The position numbers were made by a program, and so were the translations under genes. Below the pieces are notes generated by a model. The model was given only the letters and a program-made list of their open reading frames with translations. It made no database searches and had not been told where the DNA came from. This document shows positions 33,994 to 45,987 of a DNA stretch of 64,000 nt, piece by piece (the first letter of the stretch is position 1; the number at the start of each line of letters is the position of its first letter). The DNA is taken from assembly GCA_910574455.1 (NCBI GenBank), contig CAJSYZ010000005.1:6386001-6450000 (forward strand), written 5' to 3'. Origin of the DNA: Trichaptum fuscoviolaceum (Eukaryota > Basidiomycota > Agaricomycetes > Hymenochaetales > Trichaptaceae).

Positions 33994-36847
33994 ATGACCG
34001 ACGCTGCATTCAAGGATGTCCCAGAGCTCTTCGAGGTGAGCCTACACTTCGAAACGTTATTGGCATATTGACGAACTCGCCGCATGCTAGACGGAGCTGG
34101 GAGAAGTCTTGACGGCACGTTCAGAAAGTCTCTGTGAGCAATACGCCATGATTCAGGTATCTTCGTCTTGCTAACTTCGAAAAGCCACATTTCGCGAACT
34201 TGGGCCTCCTGATCTCTGTCATGTTGTGAAAAGTACCGGTAGAAGTGGTCAAAAAGATGTGAGCCAATGCCTGCATTGAGGAACAAAGTGGCTAAAACCA
34301 TTTACAGCTTGGATCATATCACTTCGTCTCTGGAGTAGACGCATCGTCTTCAGCTTCCTTGGCAGCGTATATCAACTCGCTCACGTATAGTATTGACGAC
34401 AATTCGACGTGGTTTTCCAAAAGCACTGCGTGGAAAGTGCGCAGCGGTTGCTTCTGGTGCGTTTCGGGTTGACAGATCATACGGGTTTATGTTGCTTAAT
34501 GCTGTGTTATCCAGCTGCTTCAACGCGTTTTCACGTGTGGATGTACGTGTAGATGTCAAGATTCCGGGAGGTGTGTTAGCATATGTGATTGACCTTCGAG
34601 GAGAACGGTATTATTTGGTTCCGTCGAGCTTTCAGGCACTATTTTAATGGCTCTATCTAGACATGATACAACACCTGAGATATGGCAGGAAACATATTTA
34701 TCTGCAATACTTCGAGCTGTTCTCTACGGTGATGACCCGACATACTGGTTGGAGGCGTATCGTCGGCTGGATCCAATCACAACTCGAGAGGGCGAAGTTC
34801 GGTTCCTTGAGGCTGCCGAGGCACTTTTCTCTCAGGGTAAGTGCTGATTCTGATTGCAGTTATGTATGTAAGTACTAATTTTTTTGTGCAGGTTGGTCAG
34901 TTGGCTCAGACCCAGAGATACAAGTTGCGAGCGTCGTATCAAACCATTTGACTGCTGCGATCATGAAATACTTTGGCGATAGTTTCCGCTTCCAGCAAGC
35001 CGCAAACCTTTTCGAGAAAGTATCTGTCCGAGAGCCTGAAGTATCGTCTTTGCTCGCTCGAAGTTACATTGGTATGAGTAAGTCTGATTTAAATTCGGGG
35101 CACGTCGGATTGTCGTTGATGTATGTGTATGACAGATGAAGAAGTGAAGGCTGTCCAAATTCTTGCGAACGCATTAAGAGATAACCCGCAGTCATACACC
35201 ATCTTGCATGCGCAATGTGACTTTTTGCGATCGAAGGGAAAGCAAGAATGGGCACTTAAGCTGGCCAAACAAGCAGTCAATTGCGCACCGAGCGAGTTCG
35301 TTACGTGGGAGAAGCTCACGGAGGTGTACATTGAACTCGGACAGTTCGAAGCTGTGAGTTGCGGTGCTGTTATTCATGATGAAACTTATTCACCTCCTCA
35401 CGAAAGGCGTTACTAACCCTCAATTCATGTCCAATGTTTACATACAACGGACGAGACGCGCACCGGCCCATCACCCCGGCACGGATAAATCTCCCATATA
35501 AGGCCGCTATCGCTGACATCCTACCTGAGCGGCGGAAAACCGAAGACGATGAAGCAGACCCCGCTCTTCAACGACTCCCGGCGCCAGGGCTCAAGGGCAC
35601 ATGGGCGCGCGCGTACGCATTACTGACGAAACTCGTATCGAAGATCGGGTGGGACGAGTTGCTGCGGACACGAAGTGCGGTGTTCGTGATGGAGGAGGAG
35701 TATAGGATGCAGAAGGCACAGGTGGACATTCGGAGGGTGAATGGGAGTGTGGACAGTACGGAGTCGCCCTTGACGGGAACGGCGCCGCCTGTCATCCATG
35801 AGGATGGGACAGTGCGTAACTCAGTGATATCGGGTACATCGACGAAAGTGGAGGCGGACGACGACGCGTCGATAAAGGGGGTTGTTTCGCCTGAATCGCC
35901 GGGAGGTCTCAAGACGGCGACGCCGTCTGCGTCGGACTTAAATGTGAACGAAATACCGACTATCAAGATCTCCACAGAAGAGGACCGTGAACGAGAGGAT
36001 GAGGGGAAGAAGACGGTGACGAACGGGGATGAGACTAAGGAAGAGGAGGCACCGGAGACTCATGGACTTGAAAAACCTGTGCAGGCGAGGGCAGCGAGTG
36101 CGGAGGATGGTGAAAATACCGAGGATACAGGTCCAAACTCGGCGCAGGAGGGCTTCTCGTTCAGCAATAAACGGCTATGTGAGCGTTGGCTGGATAATTT
36201 GTTTATGGTTTTATACGAGGCAAGTCTGCGTCTTAACTTGCCACGACGTATTTTCTTATGTTTCACACTAGGACCTGCGCATATGGACGATCTTCCGCGC
36301 AGAGGTTGCGCACTTCAAGACACAGCATGTTGCGTACCGCAAGACGGGGTTGGAGTGGGAAATTCTGGGCGACCTCGGACAGAGACTGCACCACAAGGAG
36401 GAGGCTAAGGAGGCATTCCAGCGCTGTCTTGACTCGCAGCGATATTCGATTAAGCCGTGGCTAAAGTTGATGGAGATGTATGCGGATGAGGGTGACTTGC
36501 AGCGAACACTACAGACCGCGATCCGCGTGGCTGCTTATCAACATAAGTGCGTGGTACTTCTTCTCGTGCTATTGACTTCTTTGACAAATCTCTACAAACT
36601 ATGTAGTGAATATGCAGAACTATCTGTAAGCCATCCGTTTTCTTCCAAAATGAATTGCACTAACAATAACTTAATTTAGTACCCAACCTCAATTGCTCAC
36701 CAACTCTTCAAGCTCGGGCAATTACACGGGCACGCAAAGATCTCGTATACACTGATGAGCATGGGCCTTCCGGACCCGATCTTGAAAATTATGGAAAGCT
36801 ACTTGAAGTATGGACAAAATTTCCAGGTAGAGGGTTTTGACTTCTAA
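33994..36847 (+). CDS. ChAPs-family protein (Chs5p-Arf1p-binding, exomer-type cargo adaptor)
   Basis: The family member binds Chs5 and Arf1 in the exomer coat that sends chitin synthase and other cargo from the trans-Golgi to the cell surface. Exons I can join in phase: 33994-34035, 34091-34133, 34185-34258, 34308-34456, 34515-34836, 34892-35077, 35136-35353, 35407-36219, 36272-36546, 36607-36625 and 36680-36847. Family blocks include LGPPDLCH, YHFVSGVDASSSASLAAYIN, NAFSRVDVRVDVKIPGG, YRRLDPITTREGEVRFLEAAEALF (TPR-like helices follow), ALLTLNSCPMF and AHQLFKLGQLHGHAKISYTL. A 100-residue acidic linker interrupts the middle (35.76-36.13 kb). Two oddities: the frame breaks inside exon 5 near 34640, and the intron after 36219 begins with GC. 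Confidence 0.9.
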
Positions 36848-37273
36848 GTAGTGGTACTATTTGTATGTTTGTTCGCTGTCTTCTTCCTGCGTATAGTATT
36901 CTTTCCCTATCTATATCCTAACCTTTTCTTCTCTGGCGTCATGATCTTATTTAATTACTTCTATTCTGTTCCAATGTTCGACATCCGTGATGATTGCTAG
37001 CAACAGTTGGGAAGAAATACCGGCCGGCATATTGCGCGGGATCAGTACATAATATTTGGGTGTGTCATGAGACTGCGCTCGAGCCTTCAAACAACGTCCT
37101 TTGAAACATCCGCCCACATAACTAGGCACGACCCCACCTTTGGATTCCTAAGGCCTCGACACACAGATAAACGTCTCATCACAGTGTCATCTGCCATACT
37201 AACCTCAATCGTAACGCTTAAAGTCTAACCCTGGTGCTGGGGCTTCTAACGAGGCGCAAATTCGTAATTCGGA
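36848..37273. other. Intergenic, no gene seen
   Basis: Short spacer between two genes on the same strand: 3' region of the ChAPs gene and promoter of the coiled-coil gene. Confidence 0.6.
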
Positions 37274-38725
37274 ATGAGCAATGCGGAATCGCTGTCGTCC
37301 TCTCCGTCCTTCAGACGATACTCCGTCTCGAGTGCGGGAAGCAAGCGGGATGAGGAGCTAATCAATGCGTATGAAGCAGAGGAAGAACGAATCATCAACA
37401 TTTTGTCCCGGAAACTGGAGCAGGTGCGTTTGTGTTTATAATACTCTTTTGTGAAAGACCTGCAATACTGAGAACCTCTTTATTGATGTTTGGACATCCC
37501 GGTCAATCAGCTGAGAGAAGAGAAGATCAGTCTTGAGAGAGTACATGAGGAGGAATCGGAATCTCATGTCAATCGGCTGGCGAGGGAATTGGCGGCGCTG
37601 AGGGTAAAGCAGCACCAGCAACAACAGCAGCAAGCATTAGGTCTGCATGGGAATGGGAACGGCGGTGCAGTCAACGGATATCATATCATCGGTGACGCTG
37701 ATGATCTAGACGGAAGGGCAGCCTCGTCCTCGTCGATGTCGACACCTTTCGTACCGCCACGAGAGGTAATGGAGCCGAGCGCAGAGGTGTTATTGGCGGC
37801 GTTGAAAAAGGAGAACGAGTCGCTGCGCCAGAGACTGTTCACGACTGAACGAGACTTCATACGTGTGACGAGGCTGAATGACATTTATCGTGAGGAGTTG
37901 ATAGATCATCGACGGCGGGTGAGTATATGATACAACACGTTCAGTCTACATCTCGTGCTGACCGTGGCGTACGCACAGCTTGGGCTTTCGGTAGATAACC
38001 TGATAGGTCTGACTCCAGCATCGGATCCCTATTCACAACCGACACATCAACGAATTTCCTCCACTGCGTCCTCCTCGCCGACCGCATCCATGGTTGCGCT
38101 TCCCTCTGCACGCCCCTCCGCTACGCATAGCATGCCCATTCCACGCCCACCTTCGACAATACATCGACCACACAAGACTGTCCCCTCAGTTCCTGTGACG
38201 CCGCTCAGTCGGTCGGCGTCTTCGGCGGAATCATCCTACCCTCTCTCCCCGATCGCGTCCGTCAACCCCGAGAGCTACGCGAGCAATCTGACGACGTTGA
38301 CGACGCCCCCTTCCTCCGCATCCCTGCAGTCCAATCCTCCTGCGCCTTACCCAATGCCTCCACCCTCGCTCTCCTACCCGTCCGTTCCGCCGCCCTCGCT
38401 GTCTTCTTCCCTAGGTTCACCAGTGATTACGTACCACATGCCGACCCGCGACCCGCCGTCACCTGTTGATTTTCCCGTTCGGTCAGGGGCGGGGACGGGT
38501 GGGGCTGCGATACATGACCGGCGGTATAGCAACGATAGGCGGGTAGTGGAGACGGGGAGTCTACGCGACTTGAATCGGAGCCGGCGCGCGAGTGTCGAGC
38601 GGGGAGGACGTATCGCCGAGACCGGATCGCTAGCGCGCAATGGCAATGCAACATCGTCTACCTCGACGGGGCAGAGTCCAGTGCTAGGTGTATTCATACC
38701 TTCTCTGAACGAGAAGCTGGAATGA
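37274..38725 (+). CDS. Coiled-coil protein, 434 aa, unknown role
   Basis: Three exons in phase: 37274-37423, 37511-37918 and 37979-38725. The N-terminal half is a long coiled coil (LINAYEAEEERIINILSRKL, then LREEKISLERVHEEESESHV), interrupted by a Gln run and a Gly/Asn-rich loop. A second coiled coil (LLAALKKENESLRQRLFTTE) follows. The C-terminal 250 residues are Ser/Pro rich and probably disordered, with several RRxS-type sites near the end (RDLNRSRRASVER). I recall similar hypothetical proteins across Agaricomycetes but no assigned function. A cytoskeletal or septin-associated scaffold would fit the architecture, but that is a guess. Confidence 0.85.
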
Positions 38726-39311
38726 CATCTGACCTCTTGCTGCTTTCGATCTGAAAACTGAACAGTGAGCCTCTGATTTATATACTGTACTGGTTTAATT
38801 CTTGATTGTATGAGTCTCCTTTTCTCCCCTGTATAGCTTATTGTGTCTCTTTACTTCCGTGTACAAGGACTAAACTATATTATAATAAACTCAATTGATG
38901 CGCGTTGGCGTTTCAGCCATGCTGTGCGCGCCGCGTCGGGTTGCTTCCGATTCTGGTAAATGGCAATGCACACGGCGGTGACCATTCTGGGACTCCGGGC
39001 ACCCGCATTTGAATCCGAGGCATGAATTATCACCCAGTAATTATTCGGGATGTGATCTGTCTGAAACCAAGGAACACAAGATTCGAAGATCTGCAGGACA
39101 ATAGAGCTTCTGCCTCGTGCACACAAGGGCAAACAGAGACAAACAGCCGGAGAAAATACTTCCATGGGTGTCCGGGGTCGCAGACGTGATGCACGATGCT
39201 AATTGGCGTGTATCGGGACCGCGGGTACACGGTCACGCTTGACTCGACGCGTCAGTATATAAGGGCGTGCAGGAATAAGGCTTGTCGCGGTCTCCCGTTT
39301 AATGTATAACA
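38726..39311. other. Intergenic; promoter of the small heat-shock gene
   Basis: No gene. The right end holds the TATA box listed separately. GAAC...AGATTCGAAGAT near 39069-39090 resembles part of a heat-shock element (inverted nGAAn/nTTCn units) but is not a full consensus. Confidence 0.5.
39256..39263 (+). promoter_or_regulatory. TATA box (TATATAAG) of the small heat-shock gene
   Basis: TATATAAG lies 49 bp before the ATG at 39312, a good distance for a TATA box in a strongly inducible fungal gene. Confidence 0.6.
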
Positions 39312-40512
39312 ATGTCCTACCAATACCCGTACATTGAGCACTACTCCCCGTCCCCAGCAACCTCAACACCCCAGCAGCCTTTTGCCCAGTGGGCAGATGT
39401 CCAAGATGAACATGCCATGGTCTCCCCAATCCAGCAGCCGAACACGCAAGCACTTGTCCAGGAGCAAGATCAGCAACAGCAGATGCAGCAGCAAGTGTCA
39501 GCCCCGACGTACGAAGCCCCTCAAGTGATCCAGTTGATTGAGCGTCCTCTAAGGCGAGCGAAGCTACAACAGCAGCAGCAGCAAGCTCTCCAAGCACAAA
39601 ATCAGACTCAAAATCAGAACCAAGCCCCTAACCCAGCTTCCACGACACAACAGCTCAGCAGCAACAACAGTACCTCCCCCTCGTCGCGCACGGGAGTATG
39701 GTTTGATCTTCGAGACTCCAGCTCGACGGGTAAAGGTAAGGATGTGCCGCAGACACAGGCCCTTAGACAGGCCCTGGCTTCGCGCACACAGGCACGGCTT
39801 GCAGCGCACCCGTACCATCGACGCGCCATTTCTGGTGATGTCAAGGTGCGTCGCGACCGCGAGTCGGCGGTGCTGGTGTCGAGCGCACCGAACGCAGCAA
39901 CATACACCGTGATGGCGTGCGGCGGCCCCTCGCCGGCTTCGGCGAATGTAGGCGAAAATTCGAGGTGCGTCGAACAATCTTCACTGTATACTAGTCGTGA
40001 GTGACGTTGTACACTTTTGGCTTCTTTTTCTTGCGCATACAGCACGACTCCCTCACCCCTCAATTCCCCCCTTGTCTCCTTCGGGGCACCCGTCGAGGTT
40101 CGGCGACTTCTCATCCGAACGGATGTCCACTGCGACGTTGAATCCAACACAATGACGGTGATGCTTGAGCTTCCGGGCGTGAAGAAGGCCGACCTGAGCC
40201 TATCGCTGGGTTCCTGTCCGTACAGCCGCGTGAGGCAGCTCACTGTACGGGGACGGTCCGGTCCCGCATTCGCGGACGAGGGGTATACGGTCAGAGAGAG
40301 GAAGTACGGCGAGTTCAAGCGCGTATTGGTGGTCCCTCCAGAGACCAAGGTGCGTCACTTTTACTTCTAAAACCCTCCTTTGAATAACGACTTGAATGGC
40401 GCAGCCAAGCGACATAAAAGTGAGCATGGAAGACGGGATCCTCAACCTCAAATTTCCAGCGGCGGCACGAGAAGCTGAGCCGCAGGAATACGCAAATATA
40501 CCCATCGTCTAG
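39312..40512 (+). CDS. Hsp20 / alpha-crystallin small heat-shock protein, 355 aa
   Basis: An ATP-independent chaperone that holds unfolding proteins. Three exons in phase: 39312-39964, 40043-40349 and 40405-40512. The alpha-crystallin domain is in exons 2-3: VRRLLIRTDVHCDVESNTMTV, LELPGVKKADLSL, a loop, YGEFKRVLVVPPETK, PSDIKVSMEDGILNLKFP. That pattern (ELPG..K.D, G.F.R...P, A/M.DG.L.L) is diagnostic. The N-terminal 200 residues are unusually long and Gln-rich, with several Q5-Q8 runs, where most family members have 30-80 residues. A prion-like or condensate-forming role for this arm is inference. A TATA box stands 49 bp upstream. Confidence 0.9.
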
Positions 40513-42185
40513 AGTTTTATACGTATATCTATTCTTCTAGACTATCATAACTGTGACCTTATTTCCCTTTTCCTTTCGTTGCCCTACTTCGTTTACTTCC
40601 CGCTTCACTGCGCATATATATTGATCTTCCATCTCGTCATGTACCATTAGTTCCAGCTAACACCATTAATATTCCTCTTTCTTGAGATTTCTCTACAAAA
40701 TACGAATTCGCAATTACCTCTCCCCCATTCTTCAAAGCGACCCCAAGTCCTAACTGGACTTCATTTTGTATCGATTTATCCGCTTGTTTCCTTCACTTTG
40801 ACAAAACCCGCGCCCCTCCTCCCCTTCACCCCCAACTCATCAACTCAATCAAATAATCATCTTACCATTCATAGCCCCTATTCTCATTTCTTCATTCCAT
40901 ATCATCTTGCCACCTCATCATCATACCTTGTAGCTTTGTTCGATAGGACAGGTGCCGAACTCACCCTCACGTACAGCATCACTATTCAAAAAAGTCCAGC
41001 TGTCTCTTGTTTCGTCTCTCTTGCCTCTCGTCCCTGTGCTTCTAATGTTGCGATCCACATCATTCATAATTGCCATTTGTTTTCCCTATAACTGTATCAT
41101 GATTTGCATAGCCCCGTTCCCTGCCCCTATCGAGAGAGCCTCTGTGCACTACGAGAGAGTGTGTAATATGAATGTACCCTCTGATTGCAACAACTCTCGC
41201 CCTTGTACTGCGTCTGATCGTGTCTTTCCGACATTCATTCGTCTTTTATTTCTTCAAGCTAATCGCCAACTTCTTACTTTGATGAAACTGGCTTCTTTTT
41301 ATGATTGTCCAAGAATACCTCGATGTATGCACACGAAAGCTGTCTGGGGACCTTGTTGATGGTGAGACGCGAGAAGCAAGAACCTTACAGAGACCATCAC
41401 CGTCCAACGAAAAGGGGGACTCGGAAATGCCGAGTTGATTGCAGACTCGGAATTGCCGGTCTCATGCCATTCGGAGTGCGCTGAGATTCAAAACCTAATC
41501 TGCGAAGATCGGCGGCACAGAAACGACTAGCGAAGTTATGCATACACTATAAACAGATTGTGAGACTTCTATTGTCGCCGACTTTGCATTAGAACGTTCA
41601 AACTAAGAATCATTAGCCTTGCTTATATTAAGTATATTATCGGTGGGAGGCGATCAAGGGAAACCCTGCCAGTGCACGCTGGATTTGGGAAGACAATGTG
41701 GGCGCGTGTTTGAGGACAATGGACGTTGTTGAGGCAACGTGTATTTCTTCGGAGGACGAAAATGTAGCCAAATGATTTGCATACGATTGAATCTGAAGAG
41801 TACGCTAGTGCTAGTAGAACGTCCAAATTTCAAATTTCTCTACTTTGTTTTTGCGCTGTCGGCCAGCGTTGACATGAGGCAATCCCAGTTGTTGAGCAAT
41901 GAGGTGCGCAAAATGAACAATAGCTTGTGTTTTGTCGACTGTAAGTGGCCGAGATACATTAAGGTCTCTTGCTAGCGGGGCTGTCAAGGTCGATATCATT
42001 AATGATCCGCGCGGCGTGCCCGGCAAACTACATCCGCTCTCGTCGAACTTGTTTGGGACTTGAATGGGTAGCAGCAAAGCCATCAGTCTCGAATACTTGG
42101 GTCGCTATTGTCCTCCTTCACAACCGTATATACGTTACAGTCTCCGTGATAATCTACACAGATCCCGATAATAGTCGTAATAATC
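40513..42185. other. Intergenic, 1.7 kb; pyrimidine-rich on the plus strand
   Basis: No supported gene. From about 40540 to 41340 the plus strand is markedly C/T rich, with TTCTTC and CTCCCC runs, as in promoters and untranslated leaders of fungal housekeeping genes. I cannot assign a transcript to it. Short frames here lack intron logic or motifs. Confidence 0.5.
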
Positions 42186-45100
42186 TTAGATCGCCGAGCA
42201 TTCGCGTTTAAGCCATGCTAGCGCACGAGGATCGTTCTGCAGGAGCGGAGACACCTTCTCAAGCGTCTCTGCATGATAAGCGTTTATCCAGTCGCGTTCT
42301 TGGGGCGTGAGCAGGCCAACAGCGACGAGTTTCGTCTGTATTGGGCACTGAAAACAAGCATATATTTGACAATTAGCTGATTGAAAGGGAAGAGAGGGAA
42401 GTGAGAGTGAAGAAGAGATTATGCCCGCGTACCATTGTGACATGCTCAAATCCTAGGTAGCCCTTATCACCGAAGTTGTTGGGCGTTTGAGCTTCGCGCA
42501 CCATGACGACGTTCTCAATTCGAATGCCAAAATGCCCGTCTTTGTAGTATCCAGGCTCTGCAAGTAAATACGTCTTAAAACCTATCCGCACTGGAACTAG
42601 TCAGTCAGATCCACTTACCGTTGGATACGGTCATGCCGGCTTTGAGGGAAGTATTGTTATATGCTTCCGATTGGGGTTGTACTTAGTGTTCCGCAAGTAT
42701 AGCTGACGGGGTGAATGTGCTGAACTTACCTATCCGCATGCCGATCCCCTGTGGCCCCTCATGAACATTCAGGAAGTGTCCGACACCGTGTCCTGTTCCA
42801 TGCCTTCCGGGAAATCAGATTTCATTTGATTGTCGTGAGTGTGGGTGACTTACCGGTAGTCTGAATATATGCACAAGGTAACAGAAAATGAGGTTCATCC
42901 TCATTATTACGATTGTGATGGAGACTGACCTAGTCCATCAAGCCAGAGAGCCTTCCGAGCAATTGGATCACTGTAACAACGTTCGTTAGCATGAGAAGAC
43001 TAACTTTCTGCCAGACAATAGTCGATCAAGGTTGCTTACATTTGGAAACCTAACATTCATGCCACGTTTGTCAGTGCCATTGCGATCTAGGAGCATAGAG
43101 GTCACCTGTAGTCCCTGTGGGGAACACCAATGCGTCTATTGCTATATGCCCTTGAAGTACACGGGTGAACGCTCGTTTCTCCTCTTCCGTAGGAGTGCCG
43201 AAATGCTATGTTGATTAGGGAACTAGACGTTAGCACTTCCTTCCCTGAGATCATGATGTGCCTACCCAAGTACGCGTAACGTCAGTCGTTCCATCGACAA
43301 ACTGGGCTGACAAACGGGGTAAGATTAATGTGTTGTGTAGCTACTTTGAGAAATTATACCTCCAGAGTCGCAAAGATATATCTATTCCGAGAGAGAAATA
43401 TAAGATACTCGGCGCATTTCGGAGCACTACAAATTTCACCTGATCCTTTTCAATCACAGCGCAGTCTGTTGGGTCGGGTTGGTAGTGAATGATCGCTATG
43501 GTGAAGACCGTCAGAGATGTACTACAAAAACAATTGGTAGAGCGCGGATAGACTCACCGCCATTGGGGCCGGTCGAACTGATCGTTGGGAACGACAAGCC
43601 TTTGAAGAGATCGAGCTCACTTTTCAGGCACGCCGTTCAACACCTATTGCTCAACGTTATAACAGCATTCACTTACGACCGATATGCCTCTAGTTTATCT
43701 GCCCCCTCGCTCTCTGTCAGTCGAATGCCATTATTTAACTGCTCCTCAAGCCAGGCGAAGTATCGAGCGAGTGCAGCGCCATCCCGTATGTGGCACGCAC
43801 GGAAGCCAGCAATCTCTGCGTCAGTCTTGATCGCTTTTGCTTCGGCAACTAGCGAAGGTGCTATTATGACATTGTCCTATTAAGCAACATTGTTTACTCA
43901 GATGATCATGCACGACAAAGAAAGAGAAGAACAAACGCACATTCCCGATGGCATTTGCGATCGCTAGGCTGGTGTTGTTGCCAAGAAGAATCGGCTAGAC
44001 GAGTAAGCAACCCAAGCTCGAACATTCAATCAAACTTGAAACGTCATCATCGGTCATCGTACCTTGTCCTTGCTAAGGGCTAGAGAGCCACTAAGAGACC
44101 TGAGGTATTCGAATATGGACTCGTAAGGCTTAATCTCTACTGCACTCCCCAACTGGCTACGGACTTCATCATCAACTTGGGTGCTGTCGATAAATAAGAC
44201 CTGAGTATCGGCTGTGACAACCGCATACGCGAAGAAGACTATGATGAGGAAACAAGGAAAACCATCAGGTTAAATATATAGTCATCAAGAGGAAGTATGT
44301 ATACCCGGATTGAAGTCAATATCTGAACCTCGAAGGTTGAAGAGCCAGGCGACCTCATCAAGTGCGGATACGACTACACCAGCTGCCTTCTTTTTCGCAA
44401 ATTCTTCGCGGAGGAGCTTTATCTTATCTTCGGATGCTTTACCTGCAGTAGCGGATCAGTGTCCGTCTTCAACCAAAGCTTGTACGCTTCTTGGTAATAT
44501 CGAGGAGAGTGACACACCAGCAAATTTGACATCAAGAGGGAAGACTTTGTTCTTCAGTCTAGACGGACGGTTGGAACCCCAGACAGCATCTACGGGGTTT
44601 GGGACTATTGAGATGAGCTCAGATTCGTTTTTTTTTAGAGATTCCGTGAGTGATTTGGCGTCGGCTGTGGAACACTGCTTTAGTCATATTTCTTTCGATC
44701 GCAACTTGTACAAACCGGCTGTTATGAGACTTGGGTCGATGCCTATTTTCTTTCCCTTTCCGAGATCCTGATAACGAATAAGTTATCACAAACAATGGAG
44801 TTTCGATTTCCAATCACTCACTTTCTCGAGAAACTCTTGCCAAGTAGGAACGTCTGTGAAGAGATAGTAGGTTTGTGTGGACGTTGAACATGTACAGACA
44901 GAGAAGCCCACCCTTTAGCCCTTGTTTCATCAAAGTCCAATTTCTTTGATGCTCTTAGCTCACGAGATGCGAAAGAACACATGACTGTGTGCGTACTTGT
45001 CAAGTTGCTGAGATGCCTGAAGGAAATAACGGCCATCGGTGAATAGGTAGGCACCTGTGTCCGTGACTATGGCGCAACCTGTGAGGTCATTTCAAGATCA

Positions 45101-45491
45101 GAGTCAATAACTAGAAGTCCTGCCATATACGCATCACCTGCCGATCCATTGAAACCGGAGATGAAAGCGCGGCGTTCGTCCGCGTGCGAAGGATATTCAC
45201 TAGAGTCTGATGCAAATGTGGTCAGATACAGTCCTGATGAATACAAAGAGCTGGCATCGTACGAGCATCTTCGCTGGGAACAACGAAAGCGTCGATCTTC
45301 GGCGAGTGTCGGTCCAGCAGCTGCCGAAGTGCAGCCAATCTCAGTGTAGTGTCAACAGTCATCGTCCCTGCACCCATAGTCGAGAGATCGCTCTTTGGAA
45401 GAAAAAGGAGACTGCGAGTATACCCAGAGCTGAGTCTCGAAGTGAAGGCCACGCTGCGGAATAGTGAGAACGAGAGAAGACAACGCAGCAT
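42186..45491 (-). CDS. Xaa-Pro aminopeptidase P (peptidase M24B)
   Basis: Removes the N-terminal residue from peptides whose second residue is proline, using two metal ions. The gene is broken by many short introns. Recognisable in order: [36 protein letters not shown], a [15 protein letters not shown] region, [11 protein letters not shown] (metal-binding Asp in the DGTTD block), [21 protein letters not shown] (metal-binding His), a [10 protein letters not shown] block (metal-binding Glu) and a final exon ending [12 protein letters not shown] at 42186. The first ATG (45491) gives an Arg/Ser-rich, hydrophobic leader that could target mitochondria; a second ATG at 45377 (MGAGTM) would give the cytosolic form. 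Dual targeting from two starts is inference. I did not fix every internal exon. Confidence 0.88.
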
Positions 45492-45763
45492 AAATATGCC
45501 GCTGCGTGAGGGAGTTGGTTCAAACCGAGCACAATATCACTCTGCGATAGAAGTACGGCCGGGTTCTGCCGAAATTCAGTTTTGCTTTAAACCGCGTGTA
45601 CAAATAGCACGCTCTTCTGAGGGCGCACGAGGTAGATAGGTACTATCGCGAAAAGACGGTGCGTAGCATGCCTTCCATGTTGAAATAAATATTGCAGGAT
45701 CCGGATGCCTTATTTACTGGGTGGCTATAGACTCTTATTATTTGTCAAATAACAAAAAGTATC

Positions 45764-45836
45764 GGTTTCGTGGTCTAGTGGTTATGATTTCTGTCTTACA
45801 CACAGAAGGTCCCCAGTTCGATCCTGGGCGGAACCA
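45764..45836 (+). tRNA. tRNA-Val, anticodon TAC
   Basis: A 73-nt cloverleaf: acceptor GGTTTCG pairs with CGGAACC (one T-G wobble), the anticodon stem TCTGT/ACAGA encloses the loop CTTACAC with TAC, and the T arm is CCCAG-TTCGATC-CTGGG. No intron. A run of seven T (45838-45844) follows almost directly, a typical RNA polymerase III terminator. Internal A and B boxes (TGGTCTAGTGG and GGTTCGATCC-like) are present. Confidence 0.95.
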
Positions 45837-45837
45837 G

Positions 45838-45844
45838 TTTTTTT
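45838..45844 (+). terminator. Pol III T-run terminator of tRNA-Val
   Basis: Seven consecutive T residues immediately downstream of the tRNA discriminator base. Confidence 0.8.
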
Positions 45845-45987
45845 CTATTGAAATGTCTCTTTACTAAACACTGCAAGTCTTGTCTTGCATTCAGGCACCA
45901 GTACTAGTACTTATTTGTAAGGCAACTCGTTTCCATCCGGCAGTCCGTCAGATACAACCTACTGCCTCTTACTTTCGCACATCCACA

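Noticed and set aside
33954..34301. 115-residue minus-strand frame at the start of the ChAPs gene
   Set aside because: It overlaps three short plus-strand exons that join in phase and encode the conserved LGPPDLCH block.
40798..41359. Plus-strand frames in the pyrimidine-rich region
   Set aside because: Composition-driven Ser/Pro/Leu translations without splice logic or motif.
41811..42083. 90-residue minus-strand frame just after the aminopeptidase gene
   Set aside because: No motif, no supporting splice structure, and lies in the 3' side of another gene.
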